A DNA stretch of 64,000 nt from Citrifermentans bremense (GCF_014218275.1 NZ_AP023213.1:3662501-3726500); one strand, 5' to 3'. Numbered from the stretch's first letter, positions 7,202 through 17,388 are shown. Program-made: numbers and translations. The notes: generated from the sequence alone by a model not told the origin.

Positions 7202-10200
7202 CTAGCGGTTGAGCCGCACCGACACCAGCTTCGAGACACCCGGCTCCTCCATGGTGACCCCGTAGAGGGTGTCGGCCACTGCCATGGTGGCGCGGTTGTG
7301 GGTGATGATGATGAACTGCGAGTTGGCACTCATCTCGCGCACCATGTCGTTGAACCTTCCGATGTTCGCGTCATCCAGCGGAGCGTCGACCTCGTCCAGC
7401 AGACAGAAGGGCGAGGGCTTGATCAGGAAGATGGAGAAGATCAGCGCCACGGCGGTTAGCGCCTTCTCCCCACCCGAGAGAAGCGACACGTTCTGCAGCT
7501 TCTTGCCGGGAGGCTGTACCACGATGTCGAGCCCGGTGTTGAGGAGGTCCTCCTCGTCGGTCAGGCGCAGTTCCGCGTGACCGCCACAGAAGAGCCTCGG
7601 GAAGATGGTCTGGAACTTCTCGTTCACCATCTGGAAGGTCTCGAGGAATCGCTTGCGCGTGGTGCGGTTGATGCGCTGGATGGCTTTCTGCAGCGCGTTC
7701 ATCGATTCTTCCAGGTCGTCCTTCTGGCCCGAGAGGAAGGAGAAACGCTCCTCCATCTCCTTGAATTCCTCGATCGCCATCAGGTTCACCTCGCCCATCT
7801 CGTTGATCGACTTTTGCAGTTCGGACTGGCGCGCGGCGCTTTCTTCCTCGTCCCACTCCACCTTGGAATAGTTCAAAAGGGCGTCGGCGATCTCCATGCG
7901 GTGCTTTTCGCGCAGGGTCTCCTCCAGGTGGGAAAGCCGCATGCTGACCTCGGTGAGCCGCAGGCTTTTGGCGTTGAGCTGGTCCCGCAAAACAGCGGCC
8001 TCGCTGCGGGTTCCCTTCAGCCGGAGCTCCTCCTCCTGAACCGTTGCCGCCTCCGCCTCGTAACGCTCTTTCACCAGGAGCAGCGCCTGTTCGCTTTTAA
8101 GCTGCTGCTTCACGATATCGCGCAGCGCCTCCTCGCCCGAGGCGATCGCCGCGATCAGTCGCGTGCGTTCGGCACCCGACCCCTCCAGCTCGCTGCCGCG
8201 TGAGGCGATCCGGCTGGTCAGGTCGACGCAAAGCCCCTCCACGCGCCGGTAAGCGCGCTGGGTCGACTCCCCCTTTTCCTTGAGCGCGGCCACCCGCACC
8301 TTGAGGGAGGTGACCATCTCGCGTGCCTCTTCCATCTCGAACCGGGATCCTTCCAGGCGTCCCTGCAGCGCCTCGACATTCTTTTCCAGGGCTGCCTTGC
8401 GCTCTTCGGCTTCTCCCCGCCGGTTATCCGCCTGTGCGATTTCCTTGGCGACGAGATCCTTCTCTTCGGAGAACTGCTCCTGCTCCATCTCGCGGACGGC
8501 GGCATTCTCCTCGAGCCTGCGGCACTCGGCCTGCGCGGACTGGAGGTCCTTTTCCGCGTTCAACACCCTGATCTCCAGGCGATGCAACGACTGGCGCAGT
8601 TCGACCCGGTGGGCTTCGGCCTCGGCGATCTCCACCCTCCTGCTTTCGCGTGCAGTTGCCAGCTGCTGCACCTCGCCGGCAAGGCGCTCCACATCGGATC
8701 CCAGCGCCTTGATTTCGCGCTTTTTGTGAATGATCCCTTGCTGTGCGGGTTCGGCGGAGCCGCCGTTCAGGATGCCGCCGCCATGGGCCAGGTCACCGTC
8801 CGCAGTAACGAAGGTGGCGTGGGGGAAGGAGGCCGCAAGTTCAAGGGCATGATGAAGGTCCCGCGCCAGGTACGCGCCTGAGAGCAGCGGCTCGACCAGC
8901 TGCGCGTGCTGGGCCGGAACGGTGACCCGCTCCAAAAGCGGCGCCGCGCCGGCAGGCGCTGCACCTTTGTGGTGCCACGGTGGGGCCGTGATGAAGCTGC
9001 AGCGCCCGCCGGAGCTTCCCTTGAGATGCCGGACCGCATCCAGAGCCAGGTCCGGGGAGCCGCACAGAAGGTACTGCAGACGCTCTCCCAGCACGGATTC
9101 AAGCGCCACCTCGAACTCTTCCTCGACCTCGATGGCATCGGCCAGCATGGTGAGGGAAGCCCCCTTGAACGAGTCCGCCAGGAGCAGGTTCTTCACCCCC
9201 TGCCCGTACCCGGCGAACTGGGCCTCCAGTTCCTGGAGCGACTTAAGCCGCGAGGACGCGGAGGAAAGCTCGTCGCGACGCTGCTGCAGCAGCTTGTCGC
9301 CGGCCTCCTGCGCCTGCTTGAGCTCCGCCTCGCGGCTTCCCGCGAGCGTCAGTTCTTCATCCAGCTGCTCTTTATCCCGGGCCAATTGCTCGCGCTCGAC
9401 CTTGAGCGCGTCCACCTTCCCGTTGGACTCGAAAAGGCGCTCCCCCAGGAGCACGCGCTCCCGTTGGCTTGCCTGCAGGCGCTCGTCTATGGAGGCGAGC
9501 CTTTTGACCGCTGCGGCATGCTGGTTGTTCGCCTGGGCGCCCTCGGAAAGTGCCGCGAACAGGGCGCGCCGCGCCTCATCGAGGTCCCGGGTGACACCAG
9601 CCTCGCTCGCCGCCATTTCTTCCAGCAGCGACTCCCGGTGCTCCAGCGCCTCGCTCTCGCGGGCGTGCTCTTCGAGAAAGGCTGCCTGCTGGGCCTCCAG
9701 CGAGGCAAGTTCGCGCTCCGAAGCGGCCAGCTGGTCCTTGAGCCCCTGGAGTTCTTCCTGGAACCGCGCGCCGTGGCGCTCCTGGTTGGCGAGCTCCCGC
9801 CGCTGAAATTCAAGCTTGTTCTCCCCTCCCTGCAGCTCGCTCTTCCAGCGGAAGATCTCCTCCTGGGCTGCGGAAAGCGCGCGCTCGGTCTCCAGCAGGG
9901 CCATCCTCTTCCCTTCTATGGAAAGCTCAGCCTCGTTGAGCCGCGCGGTGATGTCGACCAGCTTGGACTCGAGTTCCGCAATTTCCCGCTCCAGCCCCTG
10001 CCGCTGCTTCTGCACCGAACCGTACCCCTTGGCGGCGAAAAGCAGCTCGATCTCCTTCAGTTCGAGCCGTATCTCGCGGAAGCGCTCGGCCTTCTTCGCC
10101 TGGCGCTGCAGACCGTTCATCTGGCGCTTGATCTCGGAGATTATGTCTCCCAGGCGCAAAAGGTTCTGGCGGGTCGCCTCCATCTTCTTCATGGCGACTA

Positions 10201-10732
10201 CCTTGCGCGCCTTGAACTTGGTGACCCCGGCGGCTTCCTCGATCAGGAAGCGGCGTTCCTCGGGCTTTGCGTGCAGGATCATGCCGATCTTGCCCTGTTC
10301 GATGATCGAGTAGGCCTTGGCGCCGATGCCGGTGTCCATGAAGAGCTCGGCTATGTCCAGAAGACGGCATGGGGTCTTGTTCAGCAGGTAATCACTGTCG
10401 CCGTCGCGGTAGAGGCGGCGGGTGACCTGGATCTCGGAAAAGTTCAGGTATTTGGCGGGGACGCGGCCGTCCTCGGTGGAGAAGAACAGGGAGACTTCGG
10501 CCATGCCAAGCGGTTTCCTGAACTCGGTGCCGCCGAAGATGATGTCCTCCATCGACTTGCCGCGCAGGTTCTTGGCGGACTGCTCCCCCATGACCCAGCG
10601 GATCGCGTCGACGACGTTGGACTTGCCGCAACCGTTGGGGCCGACCACCCCGGTTATCGGCTGGTTGAAGTCCAGGACAGCCTTGTCCTGAAAGGATTTG
10701 AAGCCGTGTATTTCTAGTCTCTTGATCTTCAT
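7202..10732 (-). CDS. smc: chromosome segregation ATPase SMC
   Basis: Condensin ATPase that loads on DNA with ScpAB to organise and segregate the chromosome. Residues 1-160 hold the Walker A (GPNGCGKSNVVDAIRW). Long coiled coils flank a hinge at ~515-660. The C-terminal head has the ABC signature (LLSGGEKALTAVAL) and Walker B (CLLDEVDAPLDDAN). The length of 1176 is typical. No scpA or scpB is nearby. The start is ATG 10732; no Shine-Dalgarno sequence precedes it, and the apparent promoter lies so close that the mRNA may be almost leaderless. Confidence 0.97.
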   Translation of the reverse strand: MKIKRLEIHGFKSFQDKAVLDFNQPITGVVGPNGCGKSNVVDAIRWVMGEQSAKNLRGKSMEDIIFGGTEFRKPLGMAEVSLFFSTEDGRVPAKYLNFSEIQVTRRLYRDGDSDYLLNKTPCRLLDIAELFMDTGIGAKAYSIIEQGKIGMILHAKPEERRFLIEEAAGVTKFKARKVVAMKKMEATRQNLLRLGDIISEIKRQMNGLQRQAKKAERFREIRLELKEIELLFAAKGYGSVQKQRQGLEREIAELESKLVDITARLNEAELSIEGKRMALLETERALSAAQEEIFRWKSELQGGENKLEFQRRELANQERHGARFQEELQGLKDQLAASERELASLEAQQAAFLEEHARESEALEHRESLLEEMAASEAGVTRDLDEARRALFAALSEGAQANNQHAAAVKRLASIDERLQASQRERVLLGERLFESNGKVDALKVEREQLARDKEQLDEELTLAGSREAELKQAQEAGDKLLQQRRDELSSASSRLKSLQELEAQFAGYGQGVKNLLLADSFKGASLTMLADAIEVEEEFEVALESVLGERLQYLLCGSPDLALDAVRHLKGSSGGRCSFITAPPWHHKGAAPAGAAPLLERVTVPAQHAQLVEPLLSGAYLARDLHHALELAASFPHATFVTADGDLAHGGGILNGGSAEPAQQGIIHKKREIKALGSDVERLAGEVQQLATARESRRVEIAEAEAHRVELRQSLHRLEIRVLNAEKDLQSAQAECRRLEENAAVREMEQEQFSEEKDLVAKEIAQADNRRGEAEERKAALEKNVEALQGRLEGSRFEMEEAREMVTSLKVRVAALKEKGESTQRAYRRVEGLCVDLTSRIASRGSELEGSGAERTRLIAAIASGEEALRDIVKQQLKSEQALLLVKERYEAEAATVQEEELRLKGTRSEAAVLRDQLNAKSLRLTEVSMRLSHLEETLREKHRMEIADALLNYSKVEWDEEESAARQSELQKSINEMGEVNLMAIEEFKEMEERFSFLSGQKDDLEESMNALQKAIQRINRTTRKRFLETFQMVNEKFQTIFPRLFCGGHAELRLTDEEDLLNTGLDIVVQPPGKKLQNVSLLSGGEKALTAVALIFSIFLIKPSPFCLLDEVDAPLDDANIGRFNDMVREMSANSQFIIITHNRATMAVADTLYGVTMEEPGVSKLVSVRLNR

Positions 10733-10743
10733 GAACTGCGCAT

Positions 10744-10771
10744 ATTATCAGAGAGGTGGTTTTTATGTAAA
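10744..10771 (-). promoter_or_regulatory. smc promoter, near-leaderless geometry
   Basis: On the minus strand TTTACA (10766-10771) and GATAAT (10744-10749) are 16 bases apart. Only 11 bases separate the -10 from the smc ATG, so a normal start site would leave a 5' UTR of about 4-5 bases. The -10 is good, the -35 matches four of six bases. Confidence 0.55.
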
Positions 10772-10915
10772 GGAGAAGATGGGGGACTGGCGCCGGGGTA
10801 AAGGCTTTTAACAGGGACGAAGGGGATGGAAGGAATAAACGAAGACCAGCAAAAGGAGAAGTTCATCATCAGCGATCATCACGAGGGAGAAAAACGGCTT
10901 CTGGCCGCCCACGCG

Positions 10916-10950
10916 AAAAGGGGCGCGGTTTCCCGCGCCCCTCCTTTTTT
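10916..10950 (-). terminator. terminator at end of the ribosomal supercluster
   Basis: A perfect 9-bp GC stem (10920-10928 with 10933-10941) closes a four-base loop. On the minus strand it is followed by TTTT, 21 bases after the rplQ stop. The plus strand has a run of six T just after it (10945-10950), so it could work in both directions. The ~165 bases between it and the smc promoter hold nothing recognisable. Confidence 0.85.
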
Positions 10951-10970
10951 GCATCAGTACCAGCCGCGGC

Positions 10971-11486
10971 CTACGCCTCGGTGGTTTCCTCTTTTTCCTC
11001 TGCTGCCGGAGCCTCGGCAACCGGCGCTTCTGCGACCGGTGCTTCTTCTGCCGGAGCAGCGGCAACCGGAGCTGCCTTGGCGGCCTTGGGCGCCTTGGCC
11101 GGCTTGGCGGCTGCTTTCTTCGGTTTCATCTCGGCTTCCACCAGTTCGAGTACGGACACCGGAGCATTGTCGCCCGGACGGATGCCGAGTTTGATGATCC
11201 TGGTGTAGCCACCCGGACGCTCGGTGTAACGCGGAGCGATCTCGGTGAAAAGCTTGGTCACGACTTTCTTATCGCGGATGTAGGCGGCTGCCTGCCTGGT
11301 CGCGTGAAGGTCACCCCTTTTGCCCAGGGTGATCATCTTCTCAGCGATGGAGCGGAGCTCCTTCGCCTTGGCGTCGGTCGTGGTGATCTTTTCGTGCTGG
11401 AGAAAGGATGTCACCATATTCCTGAACATGGCGATCCTGTGGCTTGTGGTCCTGCCTAATCTTCTACCCGCGCTATTGTGACGCAT
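10971..11486 (-). CDS. rplQ: 50S ribosomal protein L17 with Ala/Glu-rich tail
   Basis: Large-subunit protein near the exit tunnel. The core (residues 1-120) is standard: [17 protein letters not shown] at the start and [16 protein letters not shown] near 90-105. About 50 extra residues of low complexity follow, first [19 protein letters not shown], then acidic AP(V)AE repeats ending EEKEETTEA. Most L17 proteins stop near 120-130. The tail switches from basic to acidic and is probably disordered. The gene is last in the alpha operon, before a clear terminator. Confidence 0.96.
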   Translation of the reverse strand: MRHNSAGRRLGRTTSHRIAMFRNMVTSFLQHEKITTTDAKAKELRSIAEKMITLGKRGDLHATRQAAAYIRDKKVVTKLFTEIAPRYTERPGGYTRIIKLGIRPGDNAPVSVLELVEAEMKPKKAAAKPAKAPKAAKAAPVAAAPAEEAPVAEAPVAEAPAAEEKEETTEA

Positions 11487-11528
11487 ATCTTTTCACTTCC
11501 TTTCTATCTATAAATAAAGTCTTGAGGA

Positions 11529-12548
11529 CTATTCTTCTTTCTGCTCGCCGCGCAGGCGCCTCATGATCTCGGGATCCGGGAAGTTCTCCAGTTTCATGCC
11601 GAGGGTGAGGCCCATGTCGACGAGGATGTCCTTGATTTCGTTCAGAGATTTCCTGCCAAAGTTCTGGGTCTTCAGCATCTCGGCTTCGCTTCTGGAAACC
11701 AGTTCGCCGATCAGCTTGATCCCAGCGTTCTTCAGGCAGTTCGCGGAGCGAACCGAGAGTTCCAACTCGTCTACCGAGCGGTACAGGTTTTCGTTGAAAC
11801 GCTCGCGCTCCTCCTCCGGCTCCGCCTCCTCCTGGGGCTCTACGTCCTCATCGAAGTTGATGAAGATGGAAAGCTGGTCCTTGAGGATCTTGGAAGCGTA
11901 GGCCACGGCATCCTGCGGCTTGACGCTGCCGTCGGTCCAGACCTCGATGGTGAGCTTGTCGTAGTCAGTGATCTGACCCACGCGAGCGTTGGTTACAGTG
12001 AAGTTCACCTTGTGGACCGGGGAGAAGATCGCGTCGATGGGGATGGTCCCTACCGGCGCCTTCTCGTCGCGGTTGCGGTCAGCGGGGACGTACCCTTTGC
12101 CGACCTTGACCATGAGGTCCATCTCCAGGTTCGCGTCCTTGGAGCAGGTCGCGATGTGGTGCTCGGGGTTCAGGATCTCCACGTTGTTGTCCGTGATGAT
12201 ATCCTTCGCCTTCACCACCCCCTCGCCCTTCTGGACGATCCTGATCATCCTGGACTCGTTGCCGTGCACCTTGAGGCGCACACCCTTGAGGTTCAGGATG
12301 ATGTCCGTCATGTCCTCGGTGACGCCCGGGACTGCGGAGAACTCGTGCAGTACGCCCTTCGCCTTCACGGAGACGATGGCCGCCCCCTGCAGGCTGGAGA
12401 TGAGGACCCGACGCAGACCTGTTCCCAGGGTGGTGCCGAAGCCCCTTTCAAAAGGCTCGGCAAAGAACTTCCCGTATGTATTTGTGAGCGATTCCGTCTC
12501 AACCTGGAGCTTCTTAGGTCTGATCAGATCGCGCCAGTTTCTATACAT
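11529..12548 (-). CDS. rpoA: RNA polymerase alpha subunit
   Basis: Scaffold for RNA polymerase assembly and contact site for UP elements and activators. The N-terminal assembly domain is residues ~1-230 ([17 protein letters not shown]). An acidic linker ([12 protein letters not shown]) follows. The C-terminal domain carries [13 protein letters not shown] and [15 protein letters not shown]. The length of 339 is usual. It sits between rpsD and rplQ in the normal alpha-operon order. Confidence 0.98.
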   Translation of the reverse strand: MYRNWRDLIRPKKLQVETESLTNTYGKFFAEPFERGFGTTLGTGLRRVLISSLQGAAIVSVKAKGVLHEFSAVPGVTEDMTDIILNLKGVRLKVHGNESRMIRIVQKGEGVVKAKDIITDNNVEILNPEHHIATCSKDANLEMDLMVKVGKGYVPADRNRDEKAPVGTIPIDAIFSPVHKVNFTVTNARVGQITDYDKLTIEVWTDGSVKPQDAVAYASKILKDQLSIFINFDEDVEPQEEAEPEEERERFNENLYRSVDELELSVRSANCLKNAGIKLIGELVSRSEAEMLKTQNFGRKSLNEIKDILVDMGLTLGMKLENFPDPEIMRRLRGEQKEE

Positions 12549-12580
12549 TTAGATCCCCCTGTATCGGTTGTAGTCAGCCT

Positions 12581-13207
12581 TTACTTGGAGTAGAGCTCGA
12601 CAATTAACTGTTCCTGAATCGGCATGGTGATGTCCTCGCGTACCGGCATAGCCTTGACGGTACCTTTGAACGCATCCTTATCCAGTTCAAGCCACTGCGG
12701 GATACCCCTGCGTACTACGCCTTCGAGAGATTCGGAGATGGCGGCAACTTTGCGGCTCTTCTCGCGCAGCTGCAGGACATCGCCTGCCTTCACCTGAAGG
12801 GAAGGGATGTTGACCTTCTTGCCGTTCAGGGTGAAGTGTCCGTGACGTACCAGCTGACGTGCCTCGTCGCGCGAGGTTGCGAAGCCAAGGCGGTAAGCGA
12901 CGTTGTCGAGCCTTCTCTCCAGGATGAAGAGGAGGTTCTCGCCTGTCACGCCTTTCATCCGGTCGGCCGTCTCGAAGTAACCGCGGAACTGGTTCTCGAG
13001 GATGCCGTAGATGCGACGCACCTTCTGCTTTTCACGCAGCTGAACACCGTAATCTGATACCTTTATGCGGCCCTGGCCGTGCTGCCCCGGGGGATAGCTT
13101 CTTCTCTTAATGGCACATTTGTCGGTGTAGCAACGCTCGCCTTTAAGAAATAGCTCCGAACCTTCCCGTCTGCACAGCCTGCATGAGGGCCCTGTATACC
13201 TAGCCAA
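12581..13207 (-). CDS. rpsD: 30S ribosomal protein S4 (zinc form)
   Basis: Primary 16S-binding protein that nucleates 30S assembly and often represses the alpha operon. The N terminus keeps four cysteines (C9, C12, C26, C31), the zinc-binding C+ form. The S4 domain lies at ~95-160 ([20 protein letters not shown]). The 208-residue length is usual. The start is TTG 13207 with a purine-rich stretch (AAGGAGG) upstream. Confidence 0.97.
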   Translation of the reverse strand: MARYTGPSCRLCRREGSELFLKGERCYTDKCAIKRRSYPPGQHGQGRIKVSDYGVQLREKQKVRRIYGILENQFRGYFETADRMKGVTGENLLFILERRLDNVAYRLGFATSRDEARQLVRHGHFTLNGKKVNIPSLQVKAGDVLQLREKSRKVAAISESLEGVVRRGIPQWLELDKDAFKGTVKAMPVREDITMPIQEQLIVELYSK

Positions 13208-13263
13208 TTGAAGACCTCCTTGATCCTAACTGATTGTTCCGTAACTCCAGGCTCGATTAAGGC

Positions 13264-13659
13264 CTAGACTCTTCTTCTCTTCGGGGGACGGCAGCCGTTG
13301 TGCGGGATCGGCGTGACGTCGCGGATGAAGCTGACGGCGAAGCCGGCGGCCTGCAGCGCGCGCAGAGCGGACTCGCGGCCGGAACCGGGACCCTTCACGT
13401 ACACCTCGATGCTGCGCATACCGTGCTCCTGGGCCTTCTTGGCGGCATCCTCGGCAGCCATCTGCGCTGCGAACGGGGTGCTCTTCCTGGACCCTTTGAA
13501 ACCCTTGGCACCGGAGGTGCACCAGGCTACCACGTTACCGACCGGGTCGGTGATGGTGATCATGGTATTGTTGAACGTCGCCTGGATGTGCGCGACGCCA
13601 TTAGGAATATTCTTCTTCTCTTTTTTCTTCTTAACGACCTTCTTAGCCGGGCTCGCCAT
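13264..13659 (-). CDS. rpsK: 30S ribosomal protein S11
   Basis: Platform protein of the 30S subunit near the mRNA exit. The protein has a basic N terminus ([12 protein letters not shown]), then THIQ-like [30 protein letters not shown], and the family end [18 protein letters not shown]. The 131-residue length is normal. It lies between rpsM and rpsD in the alpha operon. Confidence 0.98.
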   Translation of the reverse strand: MASPAKKVVKKKKEKKNIPNGVAHIQATFNNTMITITDPVGNVVAWCTSGAKGFKGSRKSTPFAAQMAAEDAAKKAQEHGMRSIEVYVKGPGSGRESALRALQAAGFAVSFIRDVTPIPHNGCRPPKRRRV

Positions 13660-13674
13660 TATCCCTCCAGAATC

Positions 13675-14043
13675 TTATTTCTTCTTGCCAGCGACCGTAC
13701 GAGCCGGCCCTTTGCGAGTGCGTGCATTGGTCTTGGTCCGCTGTCCGCGGCAGGGAAGACCTTTCCTGTGACGAAGTCCGCGGTAGCAGCCGAGATCCAT
13801 CAGACGCTTTATGCTCATGGAAATGTCGCGGCGCAGGTCGCCTTCGACCTTCACGTTCTTATCAATATACTCCCTGATCTTGGTGACTTCAGCCTCGGTC
13901 AGGTCGTCGCAACGGGTGTTCATGTCCACACCGGCTGCCTTGAGAATTTCCTGGGACAGAGATCTGCCAATGCCGTAGATGTAAGTGAGTGAGATCTCTA
14001 TTCTCTTATTCCTGGGTAAGTCTACCCCTGCGATACGTGCCAA
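13675..14043 (-). CDS. rpsM: 30S ribosomal protein S13
   Basis: Head protein of the 30S subunit that touches L5 and the P-site tRNA. Seen: [20 protein letters not shown] at the start, the helix-two-turn-helix with IYGIGRS, and the basic C-terminal tail [18 protein letters not shown]. The length of 122 is normal. The start is TTG 14043 with GGAGGAG about 7 bases upstream. First gene of the alpha group, after rpmJ. Confidence 0.98.
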   Translation of the reverse strand: MARIAGVDLPRNKRIEISLTYIYGIGRSLSQEILKAAGVDMNTRCDDLTEAEVTKIREYIDKNVKVEGDLRRDISMSIKRLMDLGCYRGLRHRKGLPCRGQRTKTNARTRKGPARTVAGKKK

Positions 14044-14068
14044 TGCCCGCTCCTCCTAATGGTTACTC

Positions 14069-14182
14069 TTAACCCTGTCTCTGTGAATGCTTGGGAATCT
14101 CGCAGATAACGCGGACGATGCCCTTGCGCTTAACTATCTTGCATTTAACACAGATCTTCTTAACCGATGCCCGAACCTTCAT
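14069..14182 (-). CDS. rpmJ: 50S ribosomal protein L36 (zinc form)
   Basis: A 37-residue protein read directly from the sequence: it begins [15 protein letters not shown] and ends PKHSQRQG. C11, C14, C27 and H32 form the zinc ribbon of the C+ type. It lies between map and rpsM. The infA gene that often lies between map and rpmJ is absent here: only 32 bases separate the two. Confidence 0.95.
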   Translation of the reverse strand: MKVRASVKKICVKCKIVKRKGIVRVICEIPKHSQRQG

Positions 14183-14214
14183 AGTTCACTTCCTTTTGAA
14201 GACGTATTGCTGTT

Positions 14215-14961
14215 CTAAATTTGTGTAAGTATCAACGGACCATTGTCCGTTACTGCCACCGTGTGCTCGAAGTGTGCCGAGAGTCCGCCATCTGTGGTGA
14301 CTGCGGTCCAACCGTCTGCCAGCACCCGCACGTCGTATCCCTTCTCGTTGATCATTGGCTCGATGGCGAGCACCATGCCCGGCTTCAGCTTGGGCCCTTT
14401 GCCGGCCACACCGAAATTCGGGATCTGCGGCCCTTCGTGCAGCTCTTTGCCGATGCCGTGCCCGACAAAGTCGCGCACCACGGAGAAGCCGCGCGCCTCG
14501 ACGTAGGCTTGCACCGCGTGGGACACGTCCGAGAGGCGGTGCAAGGCATCAGCGACCTCGATCGCCTTGTAGAGCGACTCCTCGGTGACCTTGATCAACT
14601 TGGCCGCGGCCGGGGAGATCTCACCTACGGGAACCGTAATAGCCGAATCGCCGTAAAAGCCGCCGTAGACGACGCCGAAGTCGAGGCTGACGATGTCGCC
14701 CGGGACCAGGACGCGCTGCGTCGCGAAACCGTGAACCACCTGCTCGTTTACCGAACAACAAAGCGAAAAGGGGAAGCCGCTGTAACCCTTGAAGGCTGGC
14801 TTCGCCTTCCTCTTCAGCGTTTCCCTCTCCGCGAATGCGTCCAGCTCTGCCAGGGTAACCCCGGGTGCCACCTTTTCCCTGAGCCCGGCCAGGATCTCAG
14901 CTACGATCCTTCCGGCGGCCGCCATCTTCTCGATCTCAGCCGGGGATTTGAGTACGATCAC
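14215..14961 (-). CDS. map: methionine aminopeptidase, type I
   Basis: Removes the initiator methionine from nascent proteins. Metal-ligand regions of the pita-bread fold are visible: SLDFGVVYGGFYGDSAIT (two Asp), RDFVGHGIGKELHEGP (His), and MVLAIEPMINEKG (Glu), with a final Glu in SAHFEHTVAVT. The 248-residue length fits type Ia without an N-terminal zinc extension. The start is GTG 14961, two bases after the adk stop, so it is probably coupled. Confidence 0.96.
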   Translation of the reverse strand: MIVLKSPAEIEKMAAAGRIVAEILAGLREKVAPGVTLAELDAFAERETLKRKAKPAFKGYSGFPFSLCCSVNEQVVHGFATQRVLVPGDIVSLDFGVVYGGFYGDSAITVPVGEISPAAAKLIKVTEESLYKAIEVADALHRLSDVSHAVQAYVEARGFSVVRDFVGHGIGKELHEGPQIPNFGVAGKGPKLKPGMVLAIEPMINEKGYDVRVLADGWTAVTTDGGLSAHFEHTVAVTDNGPLILTQI

Positions 14962-14963
14962 CG

Positions 14964-15608
14964 CTAGGCCTGTACCGCCGCGAGGATGTCCGCCTGGACC
15001 CCTTCTACGGTCCCGAGGCCATCGACCGAGCGGAGCAGCCCTGCCGCCTGGTAGTAGGCGATCAGAGGTGCGGTCTGCGCTTCGTAAACCGCCAGGCGGT
15101 TCAGGATGGTTTCTTCCTTGTCGTCCTCACGCTGGACTAACTGGCCGGAGCAGGCATCGCATACGCCTGCAACCTTGGAAGGTGCGAAGTCGACGTGGTA
15201 GCCGGCGCCGCAATTGGCACAAGCGCGACGGCCGGTGAGCCGCTTCAGGAGTTCTGCCTTGTCCACAGACAGCGAGACTACGTGGTCGATCGACTTCCCC
15301 ATGCCGGAAAGGACCTGACCAAGGGCGTCTGCCTGGGGGACCGTGCGGGGGAAACCGTCCAGGATGAATCCCTTCTGGCAGTCCGCCTGCGCCAGCCTCT
15401 CCTCGACGATGCCGATCACGACCTCGTCGGGAACCAGCGCGCCGGAGTCCATGTACCCCTTGGCCTTCGCTCCCATGGGAGTGAGCTCTTTAACGGCAGC
15501 CCGCAGAATATCGCCTGTCGATATCTGCGGGATACCAAACCTGTCTATGAGAAGTTTTGCCTGGGTCCCCTTGCCGACGCCCGGGGGTCCGAGGAGGATG
15601 AGATTCAT
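14964..15608 (-). CDS. adk: adenylate kinase (zinc-LID form)
   Basis: Interconverts ATP + AMP and 2 ADP. P-loop [12 protein letters not shown] at residues 7-18; [13 protein letters not shown] near 84. The LID has CANCGAGYH and CDACSG, two CxxC pairs about 17 residues apart that should bind zinc. The length of 214 is the long form. The secY-adk-map order is conserved in many bacteria. Confidence 0.97.
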   Translation of the reverse strand: MNLILLGPPGVGKGTQAKLLIDRFGIPQISTGDILRAAVKELTPMGAKAKGYMDSGALVPDEVVIGIVEERLAQADCQKGFILDGFPRTVPQADALGQVLSGMGKSIDHVVSLSVDKAELLKRLTGRRACANCGAGYHVDFAPSKVAGVCDACSGQLVQREDDKEETILNRLAVYEAQTAPLIAYYQAAGLLRSVDGLGTVEGVQADILAAVQA

Positions 15609-15617
15609 GATAACCCC

Positions 15618-16925
15618 TTACCTTCTACCCTGTATGCGCACACCCTTCATGAACCCTTCGTAGCTACGGGTAATCAGGTGCGCCTCTATCTGCGCCAGGG
15701 TGTCCATGCCAACGCCAACGGCGATGAGCAGGGAAGTGCCGCCGAAGTAGAAGGGGAGGTTGAATTTCCCGATCAGGATCGAAGGAAGCACACAGACAGC
15801 GGAGATGTAGATGGCACCGGCGAAGGTCAATTTGGTCAGCACCGCGTCGAGGAAGTCGGAGGTCTCCTTGCCGGGACGGATCCCGGGGACGTACCCCCCC
15901 TGCTTCTTGACGTTGTCGGCGACATCAACCGGGTTGAAAGTCACAGCCGTGTAGAAGTAACAGAAAAAGACGATAAAGGCAACAAATAAAATCTCGTAGA
16001 GCAACTTTCCGGGGGCCAGCTGTTTCGATGCTGCCTGCACCCAGGGGACGTCGATGAAGTTGCCCACCGTGGCCGGGAACATGATGATCGACGAAGCAAA
16101 GATCGGCGGGATGACGCCGGCCATGTTCACCTTAAGCGGCAGGTGCGAACTCTGCGCGCCGACGGTCTTGAGCCCCACAACCCTCTTGGCATAGTGGATC
16201 GGGATCCTGCGCTGGCCGCGCTCCATGAAGACCACCGCCGCGATCACCGCGAACATCACCGCGGCGATCAGGATCAACACGAAGAGAGAGAGCTCGCCGG
16301 TCTTGACCAGGCGGAAGCTGTTGCCGATGGCGTTCGGGATACGAGCCACGATGCCGGCGAAGATGATCAGGGAGATACCGTTGCCGATCCCCTTCTCGGA
16401 CATCTGCTCGCCGAGCCACATAATGAACGCGGTACCTGCGGTCAGGGTGATCACCGTCATCAGCCTGAAGCTCCAGCCCGGATTCGGCACCACCAGCTCG
16501 CCGGCGGGGCCGCGCATGGCTTCGAGGCCGATGCTGATGCCGAACGCCTGGACCACCGCCAGCACGATGGTGCCGTAGCGGGTGTACTGGATGATCTTCT
16601 TCCTGCCAGCGTCACCTTCCTTGGAAAGCTTCTCGACGGCGGGAAGCACTACGGTGAGGAGCTGGAAGATGATGGAGGAGGAGATGTACGGCATGATGCC
16701 GAGGGCGAAGACGGTCAGCTTCTCGAGAGCCCCGCCAGAAAACATGTCGAACATACCGAGCAGCGTGCCCTGCGCAGCCTTGAAGAACTGCGAGAGCGCC
16801 TGGGCGTCGATCCCCGGAGTAGGGATGTGGCACCCTACCCGGTAGACGGCCAGCATGGCCAGCGAAAACAGGACCTTCTTTTTGAGCTCGGGGATCTTGA
16901 AAATGTTCTGGAAGGCTTCTATCAA
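15618..16925 (-). CDS. secY: protein translocase subunit SecY
   Basis: Channel of the Sec translocon in the inner membrane. Ten hydrophobic segments can be traced over 435 residues, from VLFSLAMLAVYRVG (~20) to the last pair near 375-420. The signatures GIMPYISSSIIFQLL (TM2) and GQRRIPIHYAKR (cytoplasmic loop) are present. The start is TTG 16925 with GGAGA upstream, just past the rplO stop. SecE is encoded at 41934-42119. Confidence 0.97.
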   Translation of the reverse strand: MIEAFQNIFKIPELKKKVLFSLAMLAVYRVGCHIPTPGIDAQALSQFFKAAQGTLLGMFDMFSGGALEKLTVFALGIMPYISSSIIFQLLTVVLPAVEKLSKEGDAGRKKIIQYTRYGTIVLAVVQAFGISIGLEAMRGPAGELVVPNPGWSFRLMTVITLTAGTAFIMWLGEQMSEKGIGNGISLIIFAGIVARIPNAIGNSFRLVKTGELSLFVLILIAAVMFAVIAAVVFMERGQRRIPIHYAKRVVGLKTVGAQSSHLPLKVNMAGVIPPIFASSIIMFPATVGNFIDVPWVQAASKQLAPGKLLYEILFVAFIVFFCYFYTAVTFNPVDVADNVKKQGGYVPGIRPGKETSDFLDAVLTKLTFAGAIYISAVCVLPSILIGKFNLPFYFGGTSLLIAVGVGMDTLAQIEAHLITRSYEGFMKGVRIQGRR

Positions 16926-16927
16926 GA

Positions 16928-17368
16928 CTAAATCTCCTCGATGGATCCACCTGCCGCAGTTATTTTTTCGCGAGCAGAGGCGCTGAATTTGTGAGCCTTG
17001 ATGGTCAGTGCCCGGGTGATGTCACCCGTTGCCAGCACCTTGATGCCGTCGCGCACGCCGGAGATGATCCCGCTCTTCAGAAGCGCCTCGGCGTCGATGA
17101 CGCTCCCCGCCTCGAACACTTCCAGCTGGCAGAGGTTCACCAGGGCGTAGTCCTTCTTGGACAGCGGGGTGAATCCGCGCTTGGGAAGCCTTCTGTGCAT
17201 CGGCATCTGGCCGCCCTCGAAGCCGGGCTTCACAGAACCGCCGGAGCGCGCCTTCTGGCCTTTGTGGCCCTTGGTAGCGGTCTTGCCGTGACCGGAGCCG
17301 ATGCCCCTGCCGATACGCTTTCTATTCTTGGTCGACCCGACGGCCGGTTTGATGGTATTTAATTGCAT
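16928..17368 (-). CDS. rplO: 50S ribosomal protein L15
   Basis: Late-assembly large-subunit protein. Seen: [20 protein letters not shown] at the start, the Gly/Lys-rich [18 protein letters not shown], and the RLPKRGFTP turn. I start at ATG 17368 (146 residues), where AGGTG lies about 7 bases upstream; GTG 17377 would add three residues. It lies between rpmD and secY. Confidence 0.97.
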   Translation of the reverse strand: MQLNTIKPAVGSTKNRKRIGRGIGSGHGKTATKGHKGQKARSGGSVKPGFEGGQMPMHRRLPKRGFTPLSKKDYALVNLCQLEVFEAGSVIDAEALLKSGIISGVRDGIKVLATGDITRALTIKAHKFSASAREKITAAGGSIEEI

Positions 17369-17388
17369 TTTTATCACCTTTAGGGGGA

